In this document: positions 8,356 through 18,937 of the stretch, in pieces
How the letters are laid out: each line of letters opens with the position of its first letter
Position numbering within the stretch: position 1 is the stretch's first letter
Origin: Actinotalea sp963807045
GTDB lineage: Bacteria > Actinomycetota > Actinomycetes > Actinomycetales > Cellulomonadaceae
Direction: 5' to 3'
Length of the DNA: 64,000 nt
NCBI GenBank assembly: GCA_963807045.1
Contig: CAWDZL010000002.1
Location: 2,864,519 to 2,928,518 of the forward strand
Position numbers and translations under genes: made by a program
Notes under the pieces: generated by a model
Told to the model about the DNA's origin: nothing
Seen by the model: only the letters and a program-made list of their open reading frames with translations
The model's database searches: none

Positions 8356-9481
8356 TCACCGGCGCTTGTCGGGGCGTCGTCGGTAGTCCCGCGTGCGGGT
8401 CTTCCACACCTGCGTCATCTCGGCGCGTAGCCGTGCGTCCGTGCGGGCTGCCTGGTGCTGCGCCTCCCGCAGGAGCTTGCGGTACGACGCGAGCCGACGA
8501 GCCGGCAGCGAGCCGTCCTCCACGGCGGCGAGCACGGCGCAGCCCGGCTCCGTGCGGTGCTCGCAGTCGGCGAACCGGCAGCGCGCGGCGAGCGCCTCGA
8601 CGTCGACGAAGACGTCGTCGACCGACGCGGCGTCCGCCAGGCCGATCGTCCGCATCCCGGGGGTGTCGAGCACGGCCCCGCCGCCGGGGACAAGGTGCAG
8701 CTCCCGGGTGACGGTCGTGTGGCGGCCCTTCCCGTCGGCCCGGAGGCTCCCGGGTGCGCATCGTCACGTCGCCCAGCAGCGCGTTGAGCAGGCTCGACTT
8801 CCCGACGCCCGATGCTCCGAGCAGCGCGACGGTGGCGCCGCCCGCCAGCCAGGCCCGGACGCCGTCAAGGCCCCGGCCCGTCGCGGAGGAGGTCAGGAGC
8901 ACCTCGGCGCCAGGCGCGAGCAGCTCGGCGTCGGCACGTGCCGCGTCGGGGTCCTCGGCGAGGTCCGCCTTGGTGAGGACGACGGCCGGCCGCGCGCCGG
9001 AAGCCCACGCAAGCGCGAGGAGGCGCTCGATGCGAGCCGGGTCCGGGTCCGGGCTCAGGCCCTCGACGACAGCCACGACGTCGGCGTTCGCCGCGAGCAC
9101 CTGGCCGTGCGAGGTCCGATCGACCTGCGCCCGGACGACGGCGCTGCGCCGCGGCAGCACGTGCTCGACCGCGGTGCGGTCGGGCGTCGTGGACACGAGC
9201 ACCCAGTCACCCGTGACGGGCGCGAGAGTCGGGTCGGACCGGCGGGCGCGCGCCAGGTCCGTGCCCAGCGACGCGGGGAAGGTGACGAGCTCGCCGTCGG
9301 CCGCGAGCAGCACCTCGTACGTGTCGCGTCCGGCGCGCGAGACGCGGGCGGGGCGCAGTTCGCCGTCGGGGGCGCTCGCGGCGGAGGCGGCCGCCCAGGC
9401 GTCGTCCCAGCCGAGAAGGGTGAGGTCGGCGTCGGCAGGGGTGAGTGGTGCGGTGTGCGGGGTGGTGCGTGATGTGGTCAA
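8356..9481 (-). CDS. rsgA: Ribosome small-subunit GTPase RsgA (frameshifted)
   Basis: Circularly permuted GTPase acting in 30S maturation. Motif order is permuted as expected: G4 VVLTKADLAED, then G1 GASGVGKSSLLNALLG, then G3 DTPGMR. A C-terminal zinc knuckle (CRFADCEHRTEPGCAV) closes the fold. The frame breaks at about 8753, where one extra C in ACCCGGG separates LLGDVTMRT from LRADGKGRHTTVTREL; the span is 3n+1. The TTG start at 9481 is chosen because GAGGGA lies 6 bases upstream. A conserved ribosome-assembly gene is more likely mis-sequenced than truly broken. Confidence 0.85.
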
Positions 9482-9713
9482 CGTGGGTCCCTCGATCGGG
9501 ACCGGCGCTCGCGTCAGCGAGGCCGGACGTAGGTGGATGACGGCGCGGTGCAGCGCTGAACCGGCATTGCCGTCACCTCCCTCACGTCTGGTCCGCCCGG
9601 GTGAACCGTGCGGCACGACCAGGGTAGGGCGGCCTCGTGCGAGGGTCATGGTCTTTTTGTGTGCGGCACGCGCGGCGGCCCCGGACGTCCGCGCTGTGGG
9701 AGAGAATGCTCCG
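9482..9713. other. Intergenic region between divergent rsgA and recO
   Basis: 232 bases with no ORF I believe. The only signal is GAGAAT (9703-9708), 6 bases before the recO GTG. An identical GAGAAT precedes the dus start with the same spacing, so it may be a -10 variant. Confidence 0.4.
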
Positions 9714-10445
9714 GTGAGCCTGTACCGGGACGAGGCGGTCGTGCTGCGCACGCAGAAGCTCGGCGAGGCCGATCGCATCATCACGCTGCTCACCCGCGAG
9801 CACGGCAAGGTCCGTGCGGTCGCGAAGGGTGTTCGCAAGACGTCGTCGCGGTTCGGCTCCCGCCTCGAGCCCTTCATGCTCATCGACGCGCAGCTCTACG
9901 TCGGGCGCAGCCTGGACATCGTGACGCAGGTCGAGACGCTCGACGCCTTCGGGCGCGAGGTGTGCGCCGACTACACCCTGTACACCGCGGGCACGGCGAT
10001 GCTCGAGACGGCGGAGCGGCTGGTCGAGGCGGAGAACGAGCCCGCCGTCCAGCAGTTCCTGCTCCTGTCCGGTGCGGTCCGCGCCCTCGCAGAACGCGCC
10101 CACGAGCCCGGCCTCGTGCTCGACGCCTACCTGCTGCGGGCGCTCGCTGTCGCAGGCTGGGCCCCCTCGTTCGTCGACTGCGCGCGGTGTGGTGCCGCGG
10201 GTCCCCAGCGTGCGTTCGCCGTGGCCTCCGGCGGGGCCGTGTGCTCGGCGTGTCGCCCGCCCGGGGCGGCGGCTCCGGCCCCGGAGACGTTCGTCCTGCT
10301 GGCCGCACTCCTCAGCGGTGACTGGCCGACGGCGGACGCCAGCGGTGAGCGCCACCGGCGGGAGGCGAGCGGGTTGGTCGCGGCGTTCCTGCAGTTCCAC
10401 CTGGAGCGCGGCCTGCGCTCGCTGCGCCTCGTGGAGCGCGCGTGA
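9714..10445 (+). CDS. recO: DNA repair protein RecO
   Basis: RecFOR mediator that loads RecA on SSB-coated gaps. The N-terminal OB fold starts SLYRDEAVVLRTQKLGEADRI and continues LLTREHGKVRAVAKGVRKT. A zinc-binding CxxC pair (CARCG ... CSAC) lies near residues 160-180. 243 aa, normal length. The GTG start gives the canonical N terminus. Overlaps uppS by GTGA, so the genes are coupled. Confidence 0.94.
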   Translation: MSLYRDEAVVLRTQKLGEADRIITLLTREHGKVRAVAKGVRKTSSRFGSRLEPFMLIDAQLYVGRSLDIVTQVETLDAFGREVCADYTLYTAGTAMLETAERLVEAENEPAVQQFLLLSGAVRALAERAHEPGLVLDAYLLRALAVAGWAPSFVDCARCGAAGPQRAFAVASGGAVCSACRPPGAAAPAPETFVLLAALLSGDWPTADASGERHRREASGLVAAFLQFHLERGLRSLRLVERA

Positions 10446-11287
10446 CGGCCCGGGCCGGGCACGTCGTCGTGCCGCCCCCGCCGCATCCGTCCGGGGCGCT
10501 GCCGCCCGCGGTGCCTCGGGAGCTGGTACCGCGGCACGTGGCGATCGTCATGGACGGCAACGGTCGCTGGGCCAACGAGCGTGGCCTGCCGCGAACGGCC
10601 GGCCACGCGGCCGGGGAGGCCGCGCTGATCGACGTCGTCGCTGGGGCGATCGACATCGGCGTCACGCACGTCTCCGTGTACGCGTTCTCGACGGAGAACT
10701 GGAAGCGGTCGCCGGACGAGGTCCGGTTCCTCATGGGGTTCAACCGCGAGGTCCTGCGGCGCCAGCGCGACACGATGAACGCCTGGGGCGTGCGGGTGCG
10801 GTGGGCAGGACGGCGGCCGCGGCTGTGGCGGTCGGTGATCACCGAGCTGGAGATCGCCGAGGAGCTCACGCGGCGCAACACCGTCTGCACCCTGACCATG
10901 TGCGTCAACTACGGCGGTCGGGCTGAGCTCGCGGACGCGGCTCGAGCCATCGCGCGCGAGGTTGCCGCCGGCCGGATCGACCCGGAGCGCGTCGACGAGC
11001 GCATGGTCGCGCGGTACCTCGACGAGCCCGACCTGCCGGACGTCGACCTGTTCCTGCGCACCTCGGGCGAGCAGCGGACCAGCAACTTCATGATCTGGCA
11101 GGCCGCGTACGCCGAGCTCGTCTTCCTGGACGAGTACTGGCCCGACGTCGACCGGCGGCACCTGTGGCGGGCGGTCGAGACCTACGCGCGTCGCGACCGG
11201 CGCTACGGCGGCGCGATCGACCGGGCCGAGGCGGCGGCTCGGGCCGCCGAGGCGGCCGCGGATGGGGCCATCCCCACCCCGGGCTGA
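10442..11287 (+). CDS. uppS: Isoprenyl transferase (undecaprenyl diphosphate synthase family)
   Basis: cis-Prenyltransferase that makes the polyprenyl diphosphate carrier for cell-wall synthesis. Signature MDGNGRWAN (residues ~36-44) holds the catalytic Asp. SVYAFSTENWKRS and the C-terminal RTSGEQRTSNFMIWQ segment match the family. 281 aa, with a ~25-residue N-terminal extension before the core. Starts with a GTG overlapping the recO stop. Confidence 0.95.
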   Translation: MTARAGHVVVPPPPHPSGALPPAVPRELVPRHVAIVMDGNGRWANERGLPRTAGHAAGEAALIDVVAGAIDIGVTHVSVYAFSTENWKRSPDEVRFLMGFNREVLRRQRDTMNAWGVRVRWAGRRPRLWRSVITELEIAEELTRRNTVCTLTMCVNYGGRAELADAARAIAREVAAGRIDPERVDERMVARYLDEPDLPDVDLFLRTSGEQRTSNFMIWQAAYAELVFLDEYWPDVDRRHLWRAVETYARRDRRYGGAIDRAEAAARAAEAAADGAIPTPG

Positions 11288-11317
11288 CCGGCGCGGGGGA
11301 GTGTCGGTGGCGACCGC

Positions 11318-11323
11318 TAGCGT
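11318..11323 (+). promoter_or_regulatory. Leaderless -10 box (TAGCGT)
   Basis: TAGCGT ends 8 bases before the ATG at 11331. Same spacing class as the other leaderless starts in this window. Confidence 0.5.
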
Positions 11324-11330
11324 CGGTCTC

Positions 11331-11675
11331 ATGACGATCTCGATCCACATGGTGACCTTCGACGCCCGCGACCCGCACGCTCTCGCCGACTGGTGGGCGC
11401 GGCAGACCGGCGGCAGCGTCGAGATCGGCGAGGAGGAGGGCTTCGTGATGGCCGTCCTGCCCGACGGCTCGCGGCTCGGCTTCCAGCTCGTCCCGGAGCC
11501 GACCCCGGGGAAGAACCGCCTGCACCTGGACTGCTCCGCCGAGGCCGTGGAGACCGAGGTTCAGCGCCTGCTGGCGGACGGTGCGCGCGAGGTGGGTCGC
11601 TTCGAGTTCGCCGACTTCTCGTGGGTGACTCTCGCTGACCCCGAGGGCAACCTCTTCGACGTCGCGGCGGGCTGA
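11331..11675 (+). CDS. Glyoxalase/bleomycin-resistance-like VOC protein
   Basis: 114 aa. Single-domain vicinal-oxygen-chelate fold, glyoxalase-like 'domain 6' type. Typical features are the opening strand ISIHMVTFDARDPHALADWW, the middle NRLHLDCSAE, and the closing WVTLADPEGNLFDV. No substrate can be inferred. ATG start with a -10 box 8 bases upstream. Confidence 0.75.
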   Translation: MTISIHMVTFDARDPHALADWWARQTGGSVEIGEEEGFVMAVLPDGSRLGFQLVPEPTPGKNRLHLDCSAEAVETEVQRLLADGAREVGRFEFADFSWVTLADPEGNLFDVAAG

Positions 11676-11694
11676 GCGCACGCGGCCCGGTCGG

Positions 11695-12201
11695 TCAGCC
11701 CGCCGAGCCGCCGAGGCGGTCGACCACGGAGCGCTCGCTGCGACGGCGTCGGGCGCGCAGTGCGAGGGCGGTCCCGCCGACACCGAGCGCCGCAGCGCCC
11801 GCGGCGCATGCCCACGGTGAGCTTCGCGCCAGCGCCCACAACGTGGCGGCGACCGCCAGGCCGGTGCCACCCCATGCGGCGGCCCAGACCAGCGCGCCCG
11901 GGACCGACCAGATCGTGAAGCGCAGCCACCCGACGCGCAGCAGTCCGACGGCGATGAACACCGCCGACTGGAAGCCGACCGTGAGGAAGGCGAGCGGGAC
12001 GGCGGGCATGCCGCGGCGCTCGACGGCGCGGGTCGCTGCGTGGATGCGCGGTGCATCCAGGCGCGGGCTCCAGCGGGTCCGTAGCGTGCCCGCTGCTGCT
12101 CCGCGGCCCAGCCAGTAGAGCGCTTGCGAGCGCGCCAGAGCGCCGGCCAGGAAGAACGCGAACGTCGCTGCGACGGGCCAGCCTTCGACCAGGTCGTCCA
12201 T
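11695..12201 (-). CDS. DedA/VTT-like membrane protein
   Basis: 168-aa integral membrane protein with about four hydrophobic helices. The segment with GMPAVPLAFLTVGFQSAVFIA and WSVPGALVWAAAWGG resembles the DedA/VTT core, where polar turns re-enter the membrane, but the strict DedA motif F/Y-x3-R-x2-P-x2-R is not seen. Function is therefore tentative. The ATG at 12201 is preferred because the upstream extension is Arg/Pro-rich and out of keeping with a membrane N terminus. Confidence 0.55.
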   Translation of the reverse strand: MDDLVEGWPVAATFAFFLAGALARSQALYWLGRGAAAGTLRTRWSPRLDAPRIHAATRAVERRGMPAVPLAFLTVGFQSAVFIAVGLLRVGWLRFTIWSVPGALVWAAAWGGTGLAVAATLWALARSSPWACAAGAAALGVGGTALALRARRRRSERSVVDRLGGSAG

Positions 12202-12280
12202 CAGCAGCCGACCCGGCGAGGCGCGCCGTGGTGGGGGAGTCCTCGGCAGGACCGGGTGATCGTGCCGACGCGCTGGTGGG

Positions 12281-12676
12281 TCACGACCCCGAGGCGGCCG
12301 CACACTCGGCGCACGTGCCGGTGAGCTCCATCATGTGCTCCACGTCGCTGAACCCGTGTGCTGCGCCGACCCGCGCCGCCCATGCCTCGACGTCGGGACC
12401 GTCCAGCTCGACGGCCCGGCCGCACACCCGGCACACGAGGTGGTGGTGGTGCGTCCGTCGCGCGCACCGACGGTAGACGGCCTCACCGTCCGTGCTGCGG
12501 AGCACATCGACCTCGCCGTCGTCGGCGAGACCTGCCAGGGTGCGGTAGACCGTCGCGAGGCCCACCTGTTCGCCCTGGGCTCGCAAGAGCTCGTGGAGCT
12601 GTTGCGCCGAGCGGAACTCGTCCAGTCCTTCGAGCGCGTCCGTCACCGCGGAGCGCTGGCGCGTCATGCGCTGCAC
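12281..12676 (-). CDS. zur: Fur-family regulator, probably Zur
   Basis: 131-aa Fur-family repressor. The winged helix includes RSAQQLHELLRAQGEQVGLATVYRTL. The metal motif HHHHLVCRVCG and a second CAEC pair give two CxxC structural zinc sites. It lies directly downstream of, and overlaps by 13 bases, znuB of a zinc uptake operon, which argues for zinc rather than iron sensing. Likely target: the box before znuA. Confidence 0.85.
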   Translation of the reverse strand: MQRMTRQRSAVTDALEGLDEFRSAQQLHELLRAQGEQVGLATVYRTLAGLADDGEVDVLRSTDGEAVYRRCARRTHHHHLVCRVCGRAVELDGPDVEAWAARVGAAHGFSDVEHMMELTGTCAECAAASGS

Positions 12677-13620
12677 GCGTCCTCCTTATCCGTCGCCCTC
12701 TCCGTGACGTCCACGTCGTCGCCCGCGTCGGGGTGCGGGTCCGGGCGGCCGCGACGCCGTGCGGCGCGCGCCTCCACCAGCGTACGGACAACGGCTGTCA
12801 CCGCGTACAACCCGATGGCAAGGGCGACGATCGTGGCGCCGGGCGTGAGGTCGTCGAACCACGTGATCGTGAGCCCTGTCACGCACACGACGACGCCGAT
12901 GGTCATCGCGGTGGCCATCGTGCGGCGGAACGAGCCGACCGCGAGCTGAGCGATGGCGACGGGAACGATCATGAGTGCGCTGACGAGCAGCAGACCCACG
13001 ACCCGCATCGCGACGGTCACAGCGAGTGCCGCGATCACCGCGATCGCCAGGTTGAGCGCGCGCACGGGCAGACCGGAGGCCCGGGCGAACTCGGTGTCGT
13101 GGCTCACCGCGAAGAGGGCCGAGCGCAGACCCACGCCGACGACGAGAACGACCGCCGCGAGTGAGGCCGTCAGCGCGATATCGGTCCCGCTCACCGTGGA
13201 GATGGAACCGAAGAGGTAGCCCATGAGGCTCGCACTCGTGCCGCCCGCCTGGGAGATGAGCAGGACGCCGCCGGCGATGCCGCCGTAGAAGAGCAGCGCG
13301 AGGGCGACGTCCCCGGAGGCATTGCCGCGCTCGCGGACCAGCTCGATGATCACGGCGCCGACGAGTGCGGCGACGACCGCGCCGGGCACGGCGAGCGCGT
13401 CGTGCGGCTGGATGCCCGTCGCGCTGCCCACGAGCCAGCCGGACGCGACGCCCGTGAGCGCGACGTGCCCGATGCCGTCGCCAAGGAGCGACAGCCGGCG
13501 CTGGACGAGGTAGACGCCGATGACCGGCGCCGCAAGGCCGACGAGCACTGCCGCGACCAACGCCCGCTGCATGAGGGGGTCGGTGAGCATGGCGCCCAGA
13601 TCCGCGATCATCACTGCCAC
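12664..13620 (-). CDS. znuB: Zinc ABC transporter permease
   Basis: 318-aa ABC-3 family permease with about eight hydrophobic helices. The family opening segment PVIGVYLVQRRLSLLGDGIGHVALTGVA is clear. The C-terminal ~35 residues are charged and cytoplasmic. Overlaps both the znuC end and the zur start, so the four genes are one transcript. Confidence 0.9.
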   Translation of the reverse strand: MAVMIADLGAMLTDPLMQRALVAAVLVGLAAPVIGVYLVQRRLSLLGDGIGHVALTGVASGWLVGSATGIQPHDALAVPGAVVAALVGAVIIELVRERGNASGDVALALLFYGGIAGGVLLISQAGGTSASLMGYLFGSISTVSGTDIALTASLAAVVLVVGVGLRSALFAVSHDTEFARASGLPVRALNLAIAVIAALAVTVAMRVVGLLLVSALMIVPVAIAQLAVGSFRRTMATAMTIGVVVCVTGLTITWFDDLTPGATIVALAIGLYAVTAVVRTLVEARAARRRGRPDPHPDAGDDVDVTERATDKEDACSA

Positions 13621-14403
13621 CTCGGGGCGGTCGGGAGTGCCTCGACGGCCGAGCCGTCGTGCGCGTGGATGTGGACGTGGTCGGGCGCGCCGTGCGCGGG
13701 CGTCGGGACCGGTGGCGCACCGTCGTGCACCACGGCACCGTGCCGCAGGACGACGGCGCGGGTGACGAGTGCTCCGAGCGCGCCGAGCTCGTGCAGGACG
13801 ACGAGCACCGTGGTGCCGGCGTCGACGAGCCCGCGCAACGCGTCGGCGAACACCTGCTGGCTGGGCAGGTCGACGCCCGCGACCGGCTCGTCGAGCACCA
13901 GGAGGTCAGGCCTGCGGACGAGGGCGCGGGCGATGAGTACGCGCTGCTGCTGACCGCCGGAGAGGCTGGTGGACGGGACGGTCCGCGGTGGGGGCGAGCC
14001 CGACGACGTCCAGGGCCTCGAGGGCGAGGCGTCGCGCGTGCCGCGGTGGCACGAGTCGGCCGCGGTGCAGGGTGCCCGAGATCACGACCTCTGCGGCGGT
14101 CACCGGGACACCCGACGCAGCGGTCGCACGCTGTGGCACGTAGCCGACTCGCTGGAGGGCCGAGCGGCGTTCGAGCGGCGCCCCGAAGAGCTCCACCGTG
14201 CCGGCCTCGCGCGGCAGCACGCCGACGAGCGCCTTGACGAGCGTCGACTTGCCGGAGCCGTTTGCGCCGAGCAGGGCGACGACCTCACCGCCGGAGACGG
14301 TGAGGTCGACGCCACGCAGGATGAGCGAGCCGCCCAGCCGGACGTGGATGCCCCGGGCGTGGATCGGTGTGTCGTGCGCGTCGGCGGTGTCGGGCGCGCT
14401 CAC
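13611..14403 (-). CDS. znuC: Zinc ABC transporter ATPase (frameshifted)
   Basis: ATP-binding subunit. Walker A GANGSGKST and the Q-loop YVPQR are in the first part. The signature LSGGQQQRV, Walker B DLLVLDEP and the H-loop LHE are in the second part, in another frame. One extra C near 13,965 (CAGCCTCTCC) separates the parts; the span is 3n+1. The C-terminal tail has a His-rich stretch (DHVHIHAHDG), common in metal transporters. The GTG start overlaps the znuA stop. Confidence 0.87.
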
Positions 14404-15353
14404 GAGCAGGTGAGCGCCGTGCGCAGCGCCTCGAGGTTCTTCTCCATGGCGCCACGGTAGTCAACTGCGGGGTCGACCTGGCTCTCGACGGGGTCGAGGA
14501 CGGCCGTCGTGACCCCGAGGTCGTCCGCGAGGGTCTGCGCGACCTTCGGGCTGACGAGGGCCTCGGTGAAGATGGTCGTCACGCCCTTGGCTTTGACCTC
14601 GTCGGCGATCTCGCGAAGGCGGGCCGGCGACGGCTCGGACTCCGGGTCAAGGCCGGACAGGCCGATCTGTGTGATCTGGTAGCGGTCGGCGAGGTAGCCG
14701 AACGCGGTGTGCGAGGTCACGAAGACCTGCTGCTCGCAGCTGGCCAGTCCGGCGGAGAAGTCCGAGTCCAGCTCGCCGAGCGACGTGGTGAGAGCCTGCG
14801 CACGCGTCTGGAAGTCGTCGGCGTGGGCCGGGTCGGCTTCCGCGAGTGCGTCGGCGACCGGCTGGGCCAGGTCGGCGAGCAGGGTCGGGTCCAGCCAGAA
14901 GTGCGGATCGACGGAGTTGGCCCCGTGGTCGTCGCCTTCCTCCTCCTCGTCCTCGAGCAGGCCTGCGTGGGCGGTGAGGTGCGTCTCGATCGCGGGGACC
15001 GTCGCCGCGTCGATGAGGACCTTGGGCTCGCGGGCTGCGACGGCCTCGTCGACGGAGGGCTGCAGACCGCCGAGCACGACGACCACGTCCGCGTCGCCGA
15101 TCGCCCGGACCTGCCGGGGGGACAGCTCGAGGTCGTGCGGCTCGGCGCCGGGCGGGGTGAGCGACTCGACGGTGACCGCGTCGCCACCGACGAGCTGCGC
15201 GACGTACTGCAGGGGATAGAACGAGGCGAGCACGCTCACGCCGGTGGCGCCGGACCCACCGGAACCGTCCGCGCCGCCTGAGGAGTCTGCGGCGCACCCG
15301 GCGAGGGCGAGTGCGCCGGCGGTCACGAGCACGGTTCCATGGATCCTCTTCAT
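14400..15353 (-). CDS. znuA: Zinc-binding lipoprotein ZnuA
   Basis: Extracytoplasmic zinc-binding component, 317 aa. Signal peptide with lipobox LALAGC near residue 16-21, so lipid-anchored. The cluster A-I solute-binding fold starts VSVLASFYPLQYVAQLVGGD. Metal ligands are suggested by EPHD, the acidic EDEEEEGDDHG loop and SHTAFGYLA. The ATG at 15353 gives a proper signal peptide; a TTG five codons upstream lies inside the Zur-like box and is less likely. Confidence 0.9.
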   Translation of the reverse strand: MKRIHGTVLVTAGALALAGCAADSSGGADGSGGSGATGVSVLASFYPLQYVAQLVGGDAVTVESLTPPGAEPHDLELSPRQVRAIGDADVVVVLGGLQPSVDEAVAAREPKVLIDAATVPAIETHLTAHAGLLEDEEEEGDDHGANSVDPHFWLDPTLLADLAQPVADALAEADPAHADDFQTRAQALTTSLGELDSDFSAGLASCEQQVFVTSHTAFGYLADRYQITQIGLSGLDPESEPSPARLREIADEVKAKGVTTIFTEALVSPKVAQTLADDLGVTTAVLDPVESQVDPAVDYRGAMEKNLEALRTALTCS

Positions 15354-15392
15354 GAGGATGATTCTCAAGAGGAATGAGAATCGTTGTCAAAT
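15354..15392 (-). promoter_or_regulatory. Zur-like operator before znuA
   Basis: On the minus strand this AT-richer patch reads TTGACAACGATTCTCATTCC followed by CTTGAGAATCATCC. The AACGATTCTCATT core resembles actinobacterial Zur boxes, with a second inverted half-site GAGAATCAT. It abuts the znuA start, where a repressor would block transcription. Confidence 0.6.
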
Positions 15393-15441
15393 CGGGAGCG
15401 GCCGACGGGCCCAGCCCGGGCCCGCGGGCGCCGCGGTTCGC

Positions 15442-15462
15442 GGCCGGCCACGTCGGCCGGCC
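15442..15462. other. GC hairpin in the znuA-glyS intergenic region
   Basis: GGCCGGCC, five-base loop, GGCCGGCC. It lies in the 213-base divergent gap that also holds the Zur-like box. No T-box specifier or AGGGTGGNACCGCG motif was found before glyS. Confidence 0.3.
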
Positions 15463-15566
15463 AGGCTCCGGCACCGGTAGCCTTGGCGCTCGGCGCGCAC
15501 GCGCGCGTCAGCCCTCGAACCCGCCGCCCCGCGCGAGCCACGTGCGGGCCGACCCTGGAGTGATCC

Positions 15567-16949
<1,383 letters not shown>

Positions 16950-16962
16950 GCGGCATCTGGCG

Positions 16963-17003
16963 AGCGGAGGGGCCGGGCGCATCGTGCGCCCGGCCCCTCC
17001 GCT
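16963..17003 (+). terminator. 19-bp perfect hairpin terminator after glyS
   Basis: Left arm 16963-16981 (AGCGGAGGGGCCGGGCGCA) pairs perfectly with 16985-17003, loop TCG. It lies between convergent glyS and the minus-strand gene ending at 17018, so it can serve both directions. Confidence 0.85.
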
Positions 17004-17017
17004 CGTCGTGGCGGCCG

Positions 17018-18271
17018 TCAGCTGACGAGGACGCCGTCCAGGCCCCAGCTGGACATCGCTCCGTCGTCGCCGACGACCTCAAGGTGCACGGCCGGCCAGG
17101 AGACCGGTTGCGCGGCGGTGTCCGTTAGCACGGCGAGGAACACGTCGGCGTCGACGCCGGGGATCCGGAAGGTGGGCAGGGGGATGCGTTCGGCGCCCGC
17201 CGAGCGCTCGACGACGAGTGTCACGGCGTGCGCACCGCGCGGCACCAGCCCGAGCGCGACCGCGCCGCGGTCCCACGTCTCCGCGTGCGGGACGGGCGCT
17301 TCTGTGGCGAGCCATGTGGCGAGGTCGACAATCCAGAGGCTGTCGGACGCGCCGTCCAGCCGCAGGGCTGCGGCGTCACCCTCGTGCGTCACCCGCACGC
17401 CGAAGGTGGGCGCGTCGGCCGCCGCGGCGGTCCCGCCCGGCGCCTCCGGCGGCACCGCGATCCCGGTGTCCACGCCGGTGGAAGCGCCAATCGTCACGTC
17501 GTGCACGTCGTGGGCGACGCTCACAGTGATCCCGTCTCCGTCGGCCGTCTCCTCCGGCACCAGCGAGCGCAGGTCGATCGAGCGTGCGCCGGTGCCTCCC
17601 GGCCCGGTGTACTCGAGCGACGCGCGGGGCAGGGCGGTGCGCGACGGTGTGCCCGACAGCCGGATCACGTAGACCCTCGTCGTCGCCCCGGGCAGCCTGA
17701 GGCAGGGGACGTCCACGAGCGTGGGCGAGCCCCCGGCCGGGGCCAGTCGCAGCGTCACGGTGTCGTCGGGCGCGGCGAAGCCCACCACCGTGACCGTGCC
17801 GTCCAGGCCGACGCTCGTGTACTTCTGGCCGGGCTGTGCCTCGCCCGGGACCTGCATCAACGCGTCGACCGCGCCGTTCGCGGGGTCGTACGTGTACAGA
17901 GGCGTCCCCGAGGCGTCCGCCGCCAGTGCGAGGCGGTTGCCCTCCGCGTCGCCGGCGCTCCCGACATCGATCGCCGGGCCGTCGTCCGTCTCCACGGGGA
18001 CGCCCTCGGTCACCACCGTCACGGTCACACCGGAGACCTCGACGGCGCTCGTCGCGAGGTGTGGGTCGTCGGACGACCCCGCCGTGAGGTGTACCGCGGC
18101 CAGGGTTACCCCGAGGAAGCCGGCCGCGGTCGCGACCCGCAGCTGCGAGCGGCGGCGCCGGTGCCGGCGACCGGCCGTCAGCACGGTCGAAGGGTCGAGG
18201 GACATGGCGGGCGCGGCGGCCTCCGCACGCGCCGCGAGCTCGCGGATGACGGCGTCGTCGGTCATGGTCAT
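17018..18271 (-). CDS. Single-pass membrane protein coupled to sigma factor
   Basis: 417 aa. A short cytoplasmic N part (~45 residues, ending in an RRHRRRRS basic stretch), one TM helix (~48-66), and a large extracytoplasmic beta-rich domain. Its ATG overlaps the stop of the sigma gene (ATGA), the usual position for an anti-sigma or signal-sensing partner. I see no zinc anti-sigma motif H-x3-C-x2-C in the N part, so the anti-sigma role is only inferred from context. Confidence 0.65.
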   Translation of the reverse strand: MTMTDDAVIRELAARAEAAAPAMSLDPSTVLTAGRRHRRRRSQLRVATAAGFLGVTLAAVHLTAGSSDDPHLATSAVEVSGVTVTVVTEGVPVETDDGPAIDVGSAGDAEGNRLALAADASGTPLYTYDPANGAVDALMQVPGEAQPGQKYTSVGLDGTVTVVGFAAPDDTVTLRLAPAGGSPTLVDVPCLRLPGATTRVYVIRLSGTPSRTALPRASLEYTGPGGTGARSIDLRSLVPEETADGDGITVSVAHDVHDVTIGASTGVDTGIAVPPEAPGGTAAAADAPTFGVRVTHEGDAAALRLDGASDSLWIVDLATWLATEAPVPHAETWDRGAVALGLVPRGAHAVTLVVERSAGAERIPLPTFRIPGVDADVFLAVLTDTAAQPVSWPAVHLEVVGDDGAMSSWGLDGVLVS

Positions 18272-18897
18272 CGGGGGTCTCCCTCGGCGTCGGTGGTGGT
18301 CGCGAGCACGGCGCGCAGCTGGGCGAGGGCGCGCGACGCCGTGGACTTCACGGTGCCGACGCTGACCCCGAGGTCCTCGGCGACCTCCGCCTCGGGCAGC
18401 CCCACCAGGTGGCGCAGGACGACGACGCGGCGCTGTCGCGGGGTGAGCGTCGCCAGCGCGCGGACGAGCTGGTCGCGGTCGGCGTGGCGAGCAGCGTTGT
18501 CGGAGGAACCCGGTCCCGCGAGGGGCGCGGCGTCGTCGGCCACGGCGCCCACGAGCACCTCGTGCCGACGGCGTCGCCACGTGTCGATGCGCAGGTTGAC
18601 CAGCACGCGCCGCGCGTACGCAAGCGGGTCGCCGGTGCGGACCCGGCCCCAGGCCGTGTAGGTGCGCACGAGCGCCGCCTGGGCCAGCTCCTCCGCGCGG
18701 TGGGCGTCGCCGCACAGCAGCCAGGCGGTCCGCAGGAGGTCGCGCTGGTGAGCGGCCACGAAGCGCGTGAACTCCGCGTCGCGGTCGCCGCGTTCACCGC
18801 GCCCGCCGGGTCCGAGCAGGACGACGGGGTCGTCCGTCGCCGCAGCAGGAACCTGCGGGGTCGGCGACGGCTCCGGCGCCATCTGGGTCATCGTCAC
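18268..18897 (-). CDS. ECF sigma factor, SigE-family type
   Basis: 209-aa ECF-type sigma factor. Region 2 includes LLRTAWLLCGDAHRAEELAQ and TYTAWGRV. Region 4 is LTPRQRRVVVLRHLVGLPEAEVAEDLGVSVGTVKS. The ~25-residue N-terminal extension is Pro/Asp-rich. Transcribed first in a two-gene operon with the membrane protein downstream. Stimulus and regulon are unknown. Confidence 0.88.
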   Translation of the reverse strand: MTMTQMAPEPSPTPQVPAAATDDPVVLLGPGGRGERGDRDAEFTRFVAAHQRDLLRTAWLLCGDAHRAEELAQAALVRTYTAWGRVRTGDPLAYARRVLVNLRIDTWRRRRHEVLVGAVADDAAPLAGPGSSDNAARHADRDQLVRALATLTPRQRRVVVLRHLVGLPEAEVAEDLGVSVGTVKSTASRALAQLRAVLATTTDAEGDPR

Positions 18898-18937
18898 ACC
18901 CTGGAGGACGCAGCGACCGGTCGGGAGGTTGCGTCCC

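Noticed and set aside
15354..15566. Possible T-box riboswitch before glyS
   Set aside because: No specifier stem or T-box consensus was found, only generic GC hairpins and the Zur-like box on the other strand.
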